Source: Litorisediminicola beolgyonensis
GTDB lineage: Bacteria; Pseudomonadota; Alphaproteobacteria; Rhodobacterales; Rhodobacteraceae
NCBI RefSeq assembly: GCF_042679605.1
Contig: NZ_JBHTMU010000008.1
Location: 73,600-137,599 of the forward strand
Direction: 5' to 3'
DNA length: 64,000 nucleotides
Shown here: positions 8,698 through 17,252 of the stretch, in pieces
How positions within the stretch are numbered: position 1 is the first letter of the stretch
How the letters are laid out: every line of letters starts with the position of its first letter
Program-made: the position numbers and the translations under genes
The notes under the pieces: generated by a model
Seen by the model: only the letters and a program-made list of their open reading frames with translations
The model's database searches: none
What the model was told of the DNA's origin: nothing

Positions 8698-8757
8698 TAC
8701 GACCAATGTCCCAGACCGGAGACGCCGCGGCGCGGCATCTTGTGACCAAAGTCCAAT
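8698..8757. promoter_or_regulatory. Paired GACCAA(T/A)GTCC motifs in a divergent promoter
   Basis: GACCAATGTCC (8701-8711) and GACCAAAGTCC (8744-8754) are near-identical direct repeats 43 bp apart, about four helical turns. They lie between the leftward binding-protein gene (start 8649) and the rightward cytochrome gene (start 8836). Related sites occur before the PQQ dehydrogenase and the NosR-like gene. They probably bind a shared activator of the alcohol-oxidation cluster. Confidence 0.5.
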
Positions 8758-8835
8758 ACCCTCGCCCGGCGCCCTCCACGTATCACAAACGGCGAGGGAG
8801 ACGTCCCATAGCCCGTCTCCGGAGAGGAGCTGACC

Positions 8836-9510
8836 ATGACCCTTACGACCCGCGCCCTCGGCGCTGCCGCGCTGACCCTGACCGCCACGCTGGCCTTCGG
8901 CCACGGCGATGTCGCGCCGCAGGCCGTCGACACCACCGGCCTGCCCGAACTGGGCGAAGAGTGGCTGACCGAGAACCCCTACCGTGCCGAAGCCGCCGGC
9001 GAGGAGGTCTGGGCGACCGCCGTGTCCATCGGCTCGTCGGGCTACAACCAGAACTGCGCGCGCTGCCACGGGCTTGAAGTGATCTCGGGCGGTCTCGCAC
9101 CGGACCTGCGCTTCCTCGAGGCCGAGGAATACGGCGACGAGTGGTATGTCGAGCGCTTCCGCCACGGCTACACCCAGAACGGCACCACCAAGATGCCCGC
9201 CTTCGGCGAGCTCCTGGGCCAGGAAGCCGCCTGGGCGATCCGCACCTATATCGAGACCCGCCCCGATGGCGACAGCATGGATGCGTTCTCGGACGAGCTG
9301 CACGCGATCCGCGACGAGCTGGCCGCGGGCTCGGCGGATGCCGCCGCGGTCGAGGCCCGGCTGACCGAGATCGCTGGCGAGGTCGAGACCCTCTCGGGCG
9401 CCCCGGTTGCCGACAGCATTGCCTATCGCGCCTCGAACCAGCTTGCTGCCGGGGGGAGCCAGGAACAGGCCGCCGAGACCCTGACCATCGGTCTCTCGGC
9501 GACGCATTGA
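8836..9510 (+). CDS. pedF: Cytochrome c-550, PedF type
   Basis: A 224-residue periplasmic c-type cytochrome. The start ATG follows a GGAGAGGAG ribosome site. A signal sequence ends around ALA-FG (residue 20). The single haem site CARCH (Cys74, Cys77, His78) sits in NQNCARCHGLEVISGGLAPDLR-like sequence typical of PedF, and Met in TTKMPAFG is the likely sixth ligand. The C-terminal 90 residues are helical and haem-free. PedF-type cytochromes accept electrons from PQQ ethanol dehydrogenases and hand them to the terminal oxidase. Together with the XoxJ-like gene 8 bp downstream, it makes the electron-acceptor arm of the dehydrogenase at 3782-5548. Confidence 0.85.
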   Translation: MTLTTRALGAAALTLTATLAFGHGDVAPQAVDTTGLPELGEEWLTENPYRAEAAGEEVWATAVSIGSSGYNQNCARCHGLEVISGGLAPDLRFLEAEEYGDEWYVERFRHGYTQNGTTKMPAFGELLGQEAAWAIRTYIETRPDGDSMDAFSDELHAIRDELAAGSADAAAVEARLTEIAGEVETLSGAPVADSIAYRASNQLAAGGSQEQAAETLTIGLSATH

Positions 9511-9517
9511 TCCCGCG

Positions 9518-10423
9518 ATGAGACCCCTCATCACCGGCGCGTTCTGTGTCGTGGCGGCGTCGGTCCTCTGGACCGGCGCCGTCTTCGCGGCGGATCCCTG
9601 CGCCGATTACATCCCGCAGCCGAAACCCCAGAACGCGGGCCGCGACGTGGTCGGGCAGGATATCGACACGATCCTCGAACGCGGCCTGATCCGGATCGCC
9701 GTCTACGAGGATTTCCCGCCCTATTCCTGGGAAGAGGGCGGGCGCGCGAAAGGCGTCGATGTGGAGCTGGGCCGCATCATCGCCGAGGATCTCGGCGTGA
9801 AGGTCGAGTTCGACTTCGTCGCTGCCAGCGAAACGCTCGATGCCGATCTGCGCAACTACATCTGGAAAGGTCCGCTGGTCGGCGGTGCCGTGGCCAATGT
9901 GATGATGCGGGTGCCCTTCGATCCGGCCTTTGCCTGCCGGGTCGAGCAGGTCACCTTCACCGGGCTCTACGCCGACGAGAGCATCGCCATCGCCTATTCC
10001 GAGGCCGAGTATCCCGATGGCGGACCGGTCCCAGCCTATTTCCGCTTCGACACGGTGGCGGTGGAGAACGATTCGCTGTCGGATTTCTACCTCTCGGGCT
10101 TCGCGGGCGGGCAACTGGCCGCGGGCGTGCGGCGCTTTCCCGACATGGCGGGCGGCATGGCCGCGCTTGCGGCGGGCGAGGTGAAGGCGGCGATGGGGCC
10201 AAAGGCGCAGCTCGAGTTTGGTCTGACCCCGGGTCTCGCCGTGCACGAGCCGCCGCTCGCGGGCCTCGCGAAATCCAAGTGGCTCGTGGGCGTCGCGGTT
10301 CATTTCGCCTACAAGCCCCTGGGCTACGCGGTCGACGACGCGATCCGGAAGGCGATGGAGGATGGGCGGCTCGAGGCGATCTTCGCCGAATACGGCCTGA
10401 CATGGCAGCCGCCCGAATGGTGA
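9518..10423 (+). CDS. XoxJ/MxaJ-like periplasmic binding protein (quinoprotein-dehydrogenase-associated)
   Basis: 301 residues with a signal peptide ending near VFAA-DPC. The fold is that of a type II periplasmic binding protein, with IRIAVYEDFPPYSWEEGGRAKGVDVELGRIIAEDLG at the N-terminal lobe and MGPKAQLEFG later. Relatives (XoxJ, MxaJ) are encoded beside PQQ dehydrogenases and cytochromes and are thought to help load or activate the dehydrogenase rather than import a solute. The gene follows the cytochrome gene by 8 bp on the same strand and is convergent with apbE, separated by a single base. No ABC permease or ATPase partner is nearby, which agrees with an accessory role. Confidence 0.75.
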   Translation: MRPLITGAFCVVAASVLWTGAVFAADPCADYIPQPKPQNAGRDVVGQDIDTILERGLIRIAVYEDFPPYSWEEGGRAKGVDVELGRIIAEDLGVKVEFDFVAASETLDADLRNYIWKGPLVGGAVANVMMRVPFDPAFACRVEQVTFTGLYADESIAIAYSEAEYPDGGPVPAYFRFDTVAVENDSLSDFYLSGFAGGQLAAGVRRFPDMAGGMAALAAGEVKAAMGPKAQLEFGLTPGLAVHEPPLAGLAKSKWLVGVAVHFAYKPLGYAVDDAIRKAMEDGRLEAIFAEYGLTWQPPEW

Positions 10424-10424
10424 T

Positions 10425-11306
10425 CTAGAGCCGCCGGAGATTTCCGGCGGCGTCGATCACGGTGACATGCGACAGGCCGGCCCGGGCCTTGAGCGCTGTC
10501 AGCGCATCCCTGTCCAGGAACACCGCAGCGGTCGACAGCGCATCGGCCAGTGTCGCCGTGTCGGAGGCGACGCTCGCGGTCGACCAGCGCGGCGCACGGC
10601 CATCCGGGGCGAGGATATGCGTCCCGTCCCCGAGGCGCAGCGCACCGGGGCTCGACGTGGCCACTGCGCCATTTGCGAGAGTGATCTGACCGACGGGGCC
10701 ATGCTCCGGATCGACGATCCCGAGCCGGAACGGCCCGGACAGCGCGCGCTGCTCGCCGATATCGATCAGCGCCCGGGTCGCGCCGCGCGCCGCCAGATGC
10801 CGGGCGACCAGATCGGTGGCGAAGCCTTGCGCAATGCCGTTGAAACTGAGCGCCTGCCCGGGTGCGAGGGCGATCACGTCTCGTGCCGAAACGCGCTCCC
10901 ATCCGATCAGCGCGCGGGCCGTCACCGGATCGCCACCCTGCGCAAGCGCCTGCCAGAGCGGCTGAATGGTCGGATCGAACAGCCCGCCCGTCAGCCGATG
11001 CGCGCGGTCGGCCTCAGCCATCAGGTCGCGGAACAGCGTCGTCGGCGCATCGAGGCGGCCCGAAGCGTTGAGCCGCGACAGCTCGGAGCCCGGATCGTAA
11101 AGCGAAAAGGCGCGCTCGACCCGGGCCAGAAGCGCCGGAATATCGGACAGCAGACCCGCAACCTCGGCGCGGGGGCCATCGACGCGCACCGACACCTCGG
11201 CCCCGAGCGCACGACCCCGCCAGGTCTCGGCCTGCGCCAGATGCGGCGCGCAAGCGAAGCTCGCGGCGAGCGTCAGGAACCGGCGGCGGCGCATCGGGCG
11301 GGTCAT
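10425..11306 (-). CDS. apbE: ApbE-type FAD:protein FMN transferase
   Basis: 293 residues with a Tat-like or Sec signal (RRRRFLTLAASFACAPHLAQA), placing it in the periplasm. ApbE enzymes cut FAD and attach FMN through a phosphoester bond to a Thr or Ser in a target protein. Seen here are the family's signatures ERAFSLYDPGSELSRLN, GLFDPTIQPLWQA, FNGIAQGFATDLVARHL and the C-terminal ASDTATLADALSTAAVFL containing the Asp-Thr metal-site motif. The gene is directly downstream of a NosR-like gene carrying an FMN-attachment motif, on the same strand, so that protein is the obvious target. Confidence in the family is high and in the pairing good. Confidence 0.9.
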   Translation of the reverse strand: MTRPMRRRRFLTLAASFACAPHLAQAETWRGRALGAEVSVRVDGPRAEVAGLLSDIPALLARVERAFSLYDPGSELSRLNASGRLDAPTTLFRDLMAEADRAHRLTGGLFDPTIQPLWQALAQGGDPVTARALIGWERVSARDVIALAPGQALSFNGIAQGFATDLVARHLAARGATRALIDIGEQRALSGPFRLGIVDPEHGPVGQITLANGAVATSSPGALRLGDGTHILAPDGRAPRWSTASVASDTATLADALSTAAVFLDRDALTALKARAGLSHVTVIDAAGNLRRL

Positions 11307-11364
11307 TCCGGACCTCCGGTTTTAGGTGAAGGAGCCAAGCGCCACGGAGGATGAACCGACACGC

Positions 11365-13473
11365 TCATTCCGCAGGCACCGCGTTGGGATGGCCAGTGAC
11401 GCGCGGCGGACGCTTGGCGGAGCGGTCCTTGAGCACCAGCGGCACGCAGCGGCTCTTGTCGTCATGGATCGACACGCAGTCGAGGCATTGGAAACATTCG
11501 GAATAATCGACCTTCCCCGATTTCTCGATGGCGCCGTAGAGGCACTCGACCCGGCAGAGCTGACAAGGGGTTCCGCATTCGGTGCGACGCGGGATCCAGC
11601 GGCGGAGGCGCAGCACGCCCGCGATGGCCAGAAGCGCGCCGAGCGGACAGACGTAGCGGCAGAAGCCCTTGAAGAGCACGAGGCCCAAGAACACCCAGGC
11701 CAGCGCGTAGAGCGCGTAGTGCCACTCGCGCAGGAAGAAGGTGGTGATCGCCGTCTTGAACGGCTCGACCTCGGCGGCGGTGTCGATCTGGGCGGGGTTC
11801 GCGACCGCGACCCAGACGAGCGCTGCGAGCACCCCGTATTTCAGCCATTTCAGACGCCTGTCCCAGCGGGACGGCAGCTCGATCTGCGGCAGGCGCAGGA
11901 GGCGGCCCAGGTGATGCGCGAACTCCTGCAGCGCGCCGAAGGGGCAGAGCCAGCCGCAGAAGAACCCCCTGCCCCAGAGCACGAGCCCGACAAGCGCCGC
12001 GGCCCAGACGAGAAGCGAGAACGGATCGTAGAGGAGGAAGGCGAAGCTGCCGCCCGACAGCCCCGCCTGCACCACCGCCAGCGGCGTGACGATCGACAGC
12101 TGCCCCTGCCCCCACCAGCCGATGAAGCCGAGCGTCAGCGCCAGAACTCCGAGCCGGATCGGTGTGAAGCTGCGCAGCCCGGCCAGGCGCGATTGCGCGA
12201 AAAGGAGCACCGGCAGCAGCACGCCGAGACCGGCGGCGAGCAGGATCAGGTCGCCCTGTCGGTTGCGGATCGCCTCTTCGAACGGGCTCAGGCGCGCGGC
12301 GGCGGCGCGGGGTTTGAGGAAGAAGCGCTCGGGCGTCTGGTGATCGAGGGCGAAGGTGACCGCGCCGGTCTCGGGCTGGAACATCCCGTGCTCGCGGACC
12401 GCGCGGACCGACAGGGTCCAGGGCCGCGAGGGATCGAAGCCGAGGCGCCGGTCGGTGCGGAACACCATCGCGGTGCCGTCGCGCAGTTCGGGCGGCAAGC
12501 TCTCCGACAGGCCCACCAGCAGATCGGCGTCGCGCAGCGCGACCGGCAACCCGTCCTGCTCGAGCGCGACCCATTCCGGCGCGGTGTTGCGGACGAACTC
12601 GGGCGAGACCAGCCCGTGCCGCGCGGTCTCGATCATCAGGAGCGGCTCGTCGCTGCCCGAGATCTCGCGGAACCGGGCGAGCCGTTCGGTGGTGGCGGCG
12701 TCGAAAACGGCGGCGGCGACGCTCGGCGGGCCGACATCGATGACCCAGAGGTCGAGATAGGGAGCCTCGGGCGCATCGAGCGCCTCGGCATCGTCGTACT
12801 CCCAGAGCGTGCCCGCGAACTCCTCCTGCAGCTCGGCATTGCTCACGCGCAGATGACCGGCGATGCCCTCTGCGACCAGCGCGTCCCAGTCGAGCGCCTC
12901 GGCGAAATCGGGATCGGGCGCGGCGGGCGGACCGGCATCGAGGCCGCGCATCTTTTCGCGCGCGACCTGCAGCGTGGCGGCCAGGATCGATTCATGCGCG
13001 ATCCGCACGCTCGCCGTCGCCTTGGTCACCCCGTCGAGATAGACCAGATCGCCGCCGCCCTCGCCTGCCCCGTAGGGCGACCCGACCACGAGGCTCTCCG
13101 AGATCGAGTGGCCGCGATACTGCTCGAAAAAGGCATGGAACGGCGCCTGCCCCAGCCCGGAGACGAAGATCGGCTCGTTATGGTCGATGAGGCGCACATC
13201 GAGGAACCGGCCCTCGAGATCGAGCACCACGAGGATATTGATGGCCTGCCCGGAAAAGCCGGGAAGCGGCGCCATCGGTTCGGTCTGGAAGACATAGCCC
13301 GCCTCGGCGCCCCCGGAATTCAGAAGCTGGTAGACGCCCTGATCGGTCACGGGATCGCCGAGGCTCATTGGCGGGGCGATCAGCCCGGCCAGACCGTCAC
13401 GGTCGAGCGTCTCGGCCAATGAGACGCTCGCAGAGATCAGACAGAAAAGGATCGCCCAAAAAACACGCATCAT
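11365..13473 (-). CDS. NosR/NirI-like membrane flavo-iron-sulfur protein
   Basis: About 702 residues. The ATG at 13473 is used; an in-frame GTG six bases earlier is possible. Order of features: signal peptide; periplasmic FMN-binding domain with the flavinylation motif DGVTKAT (Thr about residue 153, or 155 from the GTG start); a long periplasmic region; several membrane segments; two cytoplasmic CX3CP motifs (CGWLCP and CRYVCP); then two ferredoxin-type Cys clusters (CGTPCQLCRVEC and CFQCLDC). NosR normally supplies electrons to nitrous oxide reductase, yet no nos genes are present. It lies next to apbE, and a site resembling those of the alcohol-oxidation cluster sits 37 bp upstream. It is probably a trans-membrane electron conduit serving periplasmic oxidation or maturation; its true partner is unknown. 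Confidence 0.85.
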   Translation of the reverse strand: MMRVFWAILFCLISASVSLAETLDRDGLAGLIAPPMSLGDPVTDQGVYQLLNSGGAEAGYVFQTEPMAPLPGFSGQAINILVVLDLEGRFLDVRLIDHNEPIFVSGLGQAPFHAFFEQYRGHSISESLVVGSPYGAGEGGGDLVYLDGVTKATASVRIAHESILAATLQVAREKMRGLDAGPPAAPDPDFAEALDWDALVAEGIAGHLRVSNAELQEEFAGTLWEYDDAEALDAPEAPYLDLWVIDVGPPSVAAAVFDAATTERLARFREISGSDEPLLMIETARHGLVSPEFVRNTAPEWVALEQDGLPVALRDADLLVGLSESLPPELRDGTAMVFRTDRRLGFDPSRPWTLSVRAVREHGMFQPETGAVTFALDHQTPERFFLKPRAAAARLSPFEEAIRNRQGDLILLAAGLGVLLPVLLFAQSRLAGLRSFTPIRLGVLALTLGFIGWWGQGQLSIVTPLAVVQAGLSGGSFAFLLYDPFSLLVWAAALVGLVLWGRGFFCGWLCPFGALQEFAHHLGRLLRLPQIELPSRWDRRLKWLKYGVLAALVWVAVANPAQIDTAAEVEPFKTAITTFFLREWHYALYALAWVFLGLVLFKGFCRYVCPLGALLAIAGVLRLRRWIPRRTECGTPCQLCRVECLYGAIEKSGKVDYSECFQCLDCVSIHDDKSRCVPLVLKDRSAKRPPRVTGHPNAVPAE

Positions 13474-13509
13474 CGCCACAGAACCACGCTCCGGCGCGCG
13501 GCGGAATGC

Positions 13510-13521
13510 GACCTAAGTTGG
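13510..13521. promoter_or_regulatory. GACCTAAGTTGG motif upstream of the NosR-like gene
   Basis: The core GACC-TA-AGT matches the repeated GACC-(A/T)2-AGT-like motif at 5810, 8701 and 8744. It sits 37 bp upstream of the NosR-like start (13473), just past the end of the broken COG4091 gene. A single short match is weak alone; shared context strengthens it. Confidence 0.35.
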
Positions 13522-13526
13522 GGGGA

Positions 13527-14819
13527 TCACGCGGGCGCGAGCGCGGTCCGGTAGAGCGTCAGGACGTCGTCCTCGGCGATGTCGGTATCCGACAGGCGCA
13601 GCATCTCCCCGCGCGCGACATCGCGGGTCAGCGTGACGTCATGCGCAAGCCCGATGGGCAGGGCGTGGGCGGCCCGCGCGGCGGGCAGCGCCTTGCCCCA
13701 GACGGTGTAGCCGCCCTCGCCGTCGAGCCGCTCGCCGCGTTTGAGGTCGCGCTTGGCCACCGCCGCGACGGTGCCCCGCATCTCGCGGCTCTGGCCGGTG
13801 GGCTCATTGCGGAGCGCGGCCGAGAGGACCGAGATCGACAGCTCCATGCCGATCAGGTGGAAGGGCTTGTACATCGCCGCAAAGCGACCGGTGTCATCGG
13901 TCGGAAGACCGTATTGCCGGAAGCAGGCGGCGGCGTAATCGTTCGGCGCCTCGAGCACCACGTAGACGCCTCAGCGCAGATCGCGGAACACGGGCCGCCC
14001 GTCGCGTTCGAGCGAGGACACAGTTTCGGCCAGACCGCGCGCCTCCATCTGCCCGCCGAGATCGCGTGGGCGCAGGACATGGGCCAGATCGTCGACCCCG
14101 CAGGCCGGAAAGGTCAGCCCGTCCGAGGGCAGGTCGAGGCCGCAGGCATTGGCGATGGCGGTCATCTCGATGGCGCTCTTGGTGCCGTCGAGGAAGGAAT
14201 TGAACATCTTGGGGTTCATGCCGGCGCGGCGGGCCTCGTCCGGGGTCAGGCCGTAATGGTCCCAGACCGTGTCGGGCGTGACCTCGTGATAGGCGGGCAG
14301 GTATTTCGTGCCCTTGCCCGCCGCCGCGACCGAGAAGCCGGTGGCGCGCGCCCAGTCGACCATCTCGGAGACGAGCGCGGGCTGGTCGCCGTACGCCATG
14401 GAGTAGACCACGCCCGCGGCGCGCGCTTCCGCGGCCAGCGCGGGACCGACGAGCACGTCGGCCTCCACATTGACCATGACGATATGCTTGCCATGCGCGA
14501 TGGCGGCGCGGGCATGGGCGATCCCGGCGCGCGGGTGGCCCGTCGCCTCGATCACCACGTCGACATCGTCGCGTGCGGCCAGCGCGGCGCCGTCCTCGAG
14601 GAAGGTGCAGGCACCGATGCGGGCGGCATCCCAGCCGGTCGCTGCGCAGGCGCTCCGGGCGCGATCCGGCGAGAGATCGGCGATGGCGGTGACCTCGAGC
14701 CCGGCGATGGTCGGGACCTGGCTCAGGAACATCGCCCCGAACTTGCCCGCGCCGATCAGCCCCGCGCGCACCGGCGTGCCGCGCTCTGCTGCCTCGGCGG
14801 CCAGAAGTGCCAGGTTCAT
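13527..14819 (-). pseudogene. COG4091-type oxidoreductase (homoserine-dehydrogenase-like, SAF domain) interrupted by an in-frame TGA
   Basis: One continuous reading frame encodes an N-terminal Rossmann domain (RAGLIGAGKFGAMFLSQ; VIEATGHPRAGIAHA) and a C-terminal SAF-like domain (KPFHLIGMELSISVL ... AVAKRDLKRGERLDG). TGA at 13971-13973 splits it after FRDLR and before GVYVVLEAP, so the two parts stay in the same frame. In intact relatives I recall a Trp at this place (TGG), so a single G-to-A change explains it. The start at 14819 follows GGGAGGAG. Without readthrough the 282-residue first part lacks the SAF domain. A sequencing error is possible, as the sequence is a gapped assembly. The gene lies 60 bp downstream of the ThDP enzyme gene on the same strand. 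The substrate is unknown. Confidence 0.8.
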
Positions 14820-14879
14820 GATTTCTCCTCCCAAGCCGTTCCGCCCGAGAGTAGCGGCGCCGCCCGCCTCTGGACAGGC

Positions 14880-16550
14880 TCAGTCGGCGCGGGCGGCCAA
14901 TGCGGTCGCGCGCATCTGGCTGAGGCTCACCCGCGGGGTCAGCGCTTCGGGAGAGATCGCGAGATCGAGGACCGCGCCGGTCTTGGAGGCCCGCGCGCGC
15001 TCGAAGGCGGCGGCGAAGGCGTCGGTCGTCTCGACCCGCTCGCCGTGGAAACCGTAGGCCCGGGCGAGCGCGGCGAAATCGGGATTGACCATGTCGGTGC
15101 CCGAGACGCGCTCGGGATAGGTGCGCTCCTGATGCGCGCGGATGGTGCCGTAGATGCCGTTGTTCAGGACCAGCACGATCGGCTCTGCGCCTGCCTGCGC
15201 GGCGGTCGCAAGCTCGGCCAGCGTCATCTGCAGATCGCCGTCGCCCGCGAAGCAGACGACGCAGCGCTCGGGATGCGCGATCTTGGCGGCAATGGCCGCG
15301 GGCAGACCGTAGCCCATCGCGCCCGATTGCGGCGCGAGAAGCCGCATCTTCGCCCCGTAGCGCAGGAAGCGCCCCGACCAGATGGCGAAATTGCCCGCGC
15401 CATTGGTGATGATCGCGTCCTCGGGCAGCGTCGCGCGCAGATGGGCGCAGACCTGGCCCATGTCCACCGGGCTCTCGAGCGGCGGAATATCGAACGCGGC
15501 CTCGTAGGCGGCGCGGCCCTCGGCGCGCCAGCTGGACCACGGCCCGGTGACCGGCCCTGCGGCGAAGAGCGCCCGGATCACCGCGTCGGGATCAGCGTGG
15601 ATCGCCAGCGCCGGGCGGTAGACCTTGCCCAGTTCCAGGTCCGAGGCATGGACATGGATGAGGGTCTGGCGCGGTTCGGGCACGTCGAGCAGCGTGTAGC
15701 CGTCGGTCGAGTTCTCACCGAAGCGCGGGCCGAGCGCGAGGATCACGTCGGCCTCGCGGATCAGGGTCTTGACCGACGGGTTCATGCCGACGCCCGCCTC
15801 GCCGCAGAAACAGGCGGAATTGTTGTCAACCTGGTCCTGGTAGCGGAAGACCGCCACGACGGGGATGTCCGAGGCCTCGGCAAAGCCCTTGAGCGCGGCC
15901 GCGCCCTCGGCGCTCCAGCGGCACCCGGCATAGAGGATGAGCGGCCGCTCCGCCGCCGAGAGCTTCGCCCGCGCCTCCGAGAGCGCCGCTTGCGTCGGCT
16001 GCGGCGGGTGGATCGCGACCGGTCCAGAGAGCGGCGCGGCGTCGGTCTGCGCCGAGAGCACGTCCTCGGGGAGTGCGACGACCACCGGTCCGGGACGCCC
16101 CGAGAGCGCCACGGTCCAGGCGCGCGACAGGATCTCGGGGATGCGCTCGACACGGTCGATCTCGACCGCCCATTTCGCCAAGGGTCCGAAGGCGGCGCGG
16201 TAATCGACCTCCTGGAAGGCCTCGCGCCCGGACATGTCGGTGGCGACCTGGCCCACGAAGAGGATCATCGGCACGCTGTCCTGCCGCGCCGTATGCACCC
16301 CGATCGAGGCATTGGTCGCGCCCGGCCCCCGGGTCACCATCGCGATCCCCGGCTGACCGGTCAGCTTGCCCCAGGCCGCGGCCATGAAGCCCGCGCCGCC
16401 CTCGTGTCGGCAATTCACGAAATCGAGCTGGCCGCGCACGTCATGCAGCGCGTCGAGCACCGCGAGATAGCTCTCGCCCGGAACGCCGAAGGCGCGGGTC
16501 GCGCCAAGCGCGACGAGACTGTCCACCAAGAGCTGTCCGCCGCTGCGCAT
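14880..16550 (-). CDS. Thiamine-diphosphate-dependent enzyme, acetolactate synthase-like
   Basis: 556 residues with the three-domain ThDP layout: an N-terminal PYR domain with the catalytic Glu in FVNCRHEGGAGFMAAAWG, a central NAD/FAD-like domain, and a C-terminal PP domain with GDGDLQM followed by LNNGIYG (the metal and diphosphate motif GDG-x(24-27)-NN). RGPGATNASIGVHTA is typical of acetolactate synthase, glyoxylate carboligase and related decarboxylases. No regulatory subunit gene (ilvN) is nearby, so branched-chain biosynthesis is unlikely. It is first in a minus-strand unit with the broken COG4091 oxidoreductase, which suggests a small catabolic pathway acting on a 2-oxoacid. The substrate is not determinable. 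Confidence 0.8.
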   Translation of the reverse strand: MRSGGQLLVDSLVALGATRAFGVPGESYLAVLDALHDVRGQLDFVNCRHEGGAGFMAAAWGKLTGQPGIAMVTRGPGATNASIGVHTARQDSVPMILFVGQVATDMSGREAFQEVDYRAAFGPLAKWAVEIDRVERIPEILSRAWTVALSGRPGPVVVALPEDVLSAQTDAAPLSGPVAIHPPQPTQAALSEARAKLSAAERPLILYAGCRWSAEGAAALKGFAEASDIPVVAVFRYQDQVDNNSACFCGEAGVGMNPSVKTLIREADVILALGPRFGENSTDGYTLLDVPEPRQTLIHVHASDLELGKVYRPALAIHADPDAVIRALFAAGPVTGPWSSWRAEGRAAYEAAFDIPPLESPVDMGQVCAHLRATLPEDAIITNGAGNFAIWSGRFLRYGAKMRLLAPQSGAMGYGLPAAIAAKIAHPERCVVCFAGDGDLQMTLAELATAAQAGAEPIVLVLNNGIYGTIRAHQERTYPERVSGTDMVNPDFAALARAYGFHGERVETTDAFAAAFERARASKTGAVLDLAISPEALTPRVSLSQMRATALAARAD

Positions 16551-16635
16551 TGCCGTCTCCTTGCTGCAAATTCCGGGCGACTGTGCCAGCCCGGGAACGG
16601 CAGGAAAAGCCGGATCTCGGCGCAGCTTGCGCGGC

Positions 16636-17241
16636 TCAGGCCCGCATCAGTCGGGCGACCGCCTCGGCCTCTTCGGGACGCAGCTCGTGGCCGCCATCGT
16701 GAAGGGTCGTTGTGGTCTCCGCACCCTGCGCGCTGAGCCAGCCGATCAGACCTTCGGTCATCGGCCAGGGGCAGATCGGATCGCGCCGGCCGGCGGTGAC
16801 CAGAACCCGCGCACCGGCAAGCTCCGGCACCGGATCGGGCGCCCAGGGGATCAGCGGGTGCAGAAGCGCCGCGCGTTCGAAGAGCTCAGGAGCCGCCATC
16901 ATCACCGAGGCCAGGATGTTGGCGCCGTTCGAATAGCCGAACCCGTAGACCGGCGATCCGGGATAGGCCTCGGCCCAGGCCGAGACGAAGCCCACCATCT
17001 TCTCGGTCGCGCGGGCCAGGTCGTCCATGTCGTAGACGCCCTCGGCCTTGCGGCGGAAGAACCGCGCCGCCCCGTGCTCGGAGACATCATCCCTGGGCGA
17101 GACGACGCCCGCGCCGGGGACGAGGCTCTGGGCAAAGTCGAAGAACTGCGTCTCGTCGGCGCCGGTGCCGTGGAAGGCGAAGATCAGCGGCGCGCCCTCG
17201 CGCGGCGCTGCAGTGCGGGCGGTATAGCTGTCGCGGGACAT
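16636..17241 (-). CDS. MhqD-like alpha/beta hydrolase (phospholipase/carboxylesterase family)
   Basis: 201 residues. Start ATG at 17241 (MSRDSYT) follows AGGAG at proper spacing and lies after the upstream stop; an ATG at 17256 would overlap that gene. The fold is alpha/beta hydrolase: oxyanion segment FAFHGTGADETQF, nucleophile elbow GFGYSNGANI, Asp in TAGRRDPICP and His in HDGGHEL. The upstream neighbour is an MhqO-like dioxygenase, and in Bacillus the mhqD/mhqO genes are partnered in quinone and hydroquinone resistance. The same pairing here supports a role in quinone detoxification, probably hydrolysis of a product of ring cleavage. Confidence 0.75.
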   Translation of the reverse strand: MSRDSYTARTAAPREGAPLIFAFHGTGADETQFFDFAQSLVPGAGVVSPRDDVSEHGAARFFRRKAEGVYDMDDLARATEKMVGFVSAWAEAYPGSPVYGFGYSNGANILASVMMAAPELFERAALLHPLIPWAPDPVPELAGARVLVTAGRRDPICPWPMTEGLIGWLSAQGAETTTTLHDGGHELRPEEAEAVARLMRA

Positions 17242-17252
17242 GAGTCGCTCCT

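Noticed and set aside
11365..13473. Assignment as a true denitrification NosR
   Set aside because: No nosZ, nosD or nosF genes are in the window; neighbours belong to alcohol oxidation.
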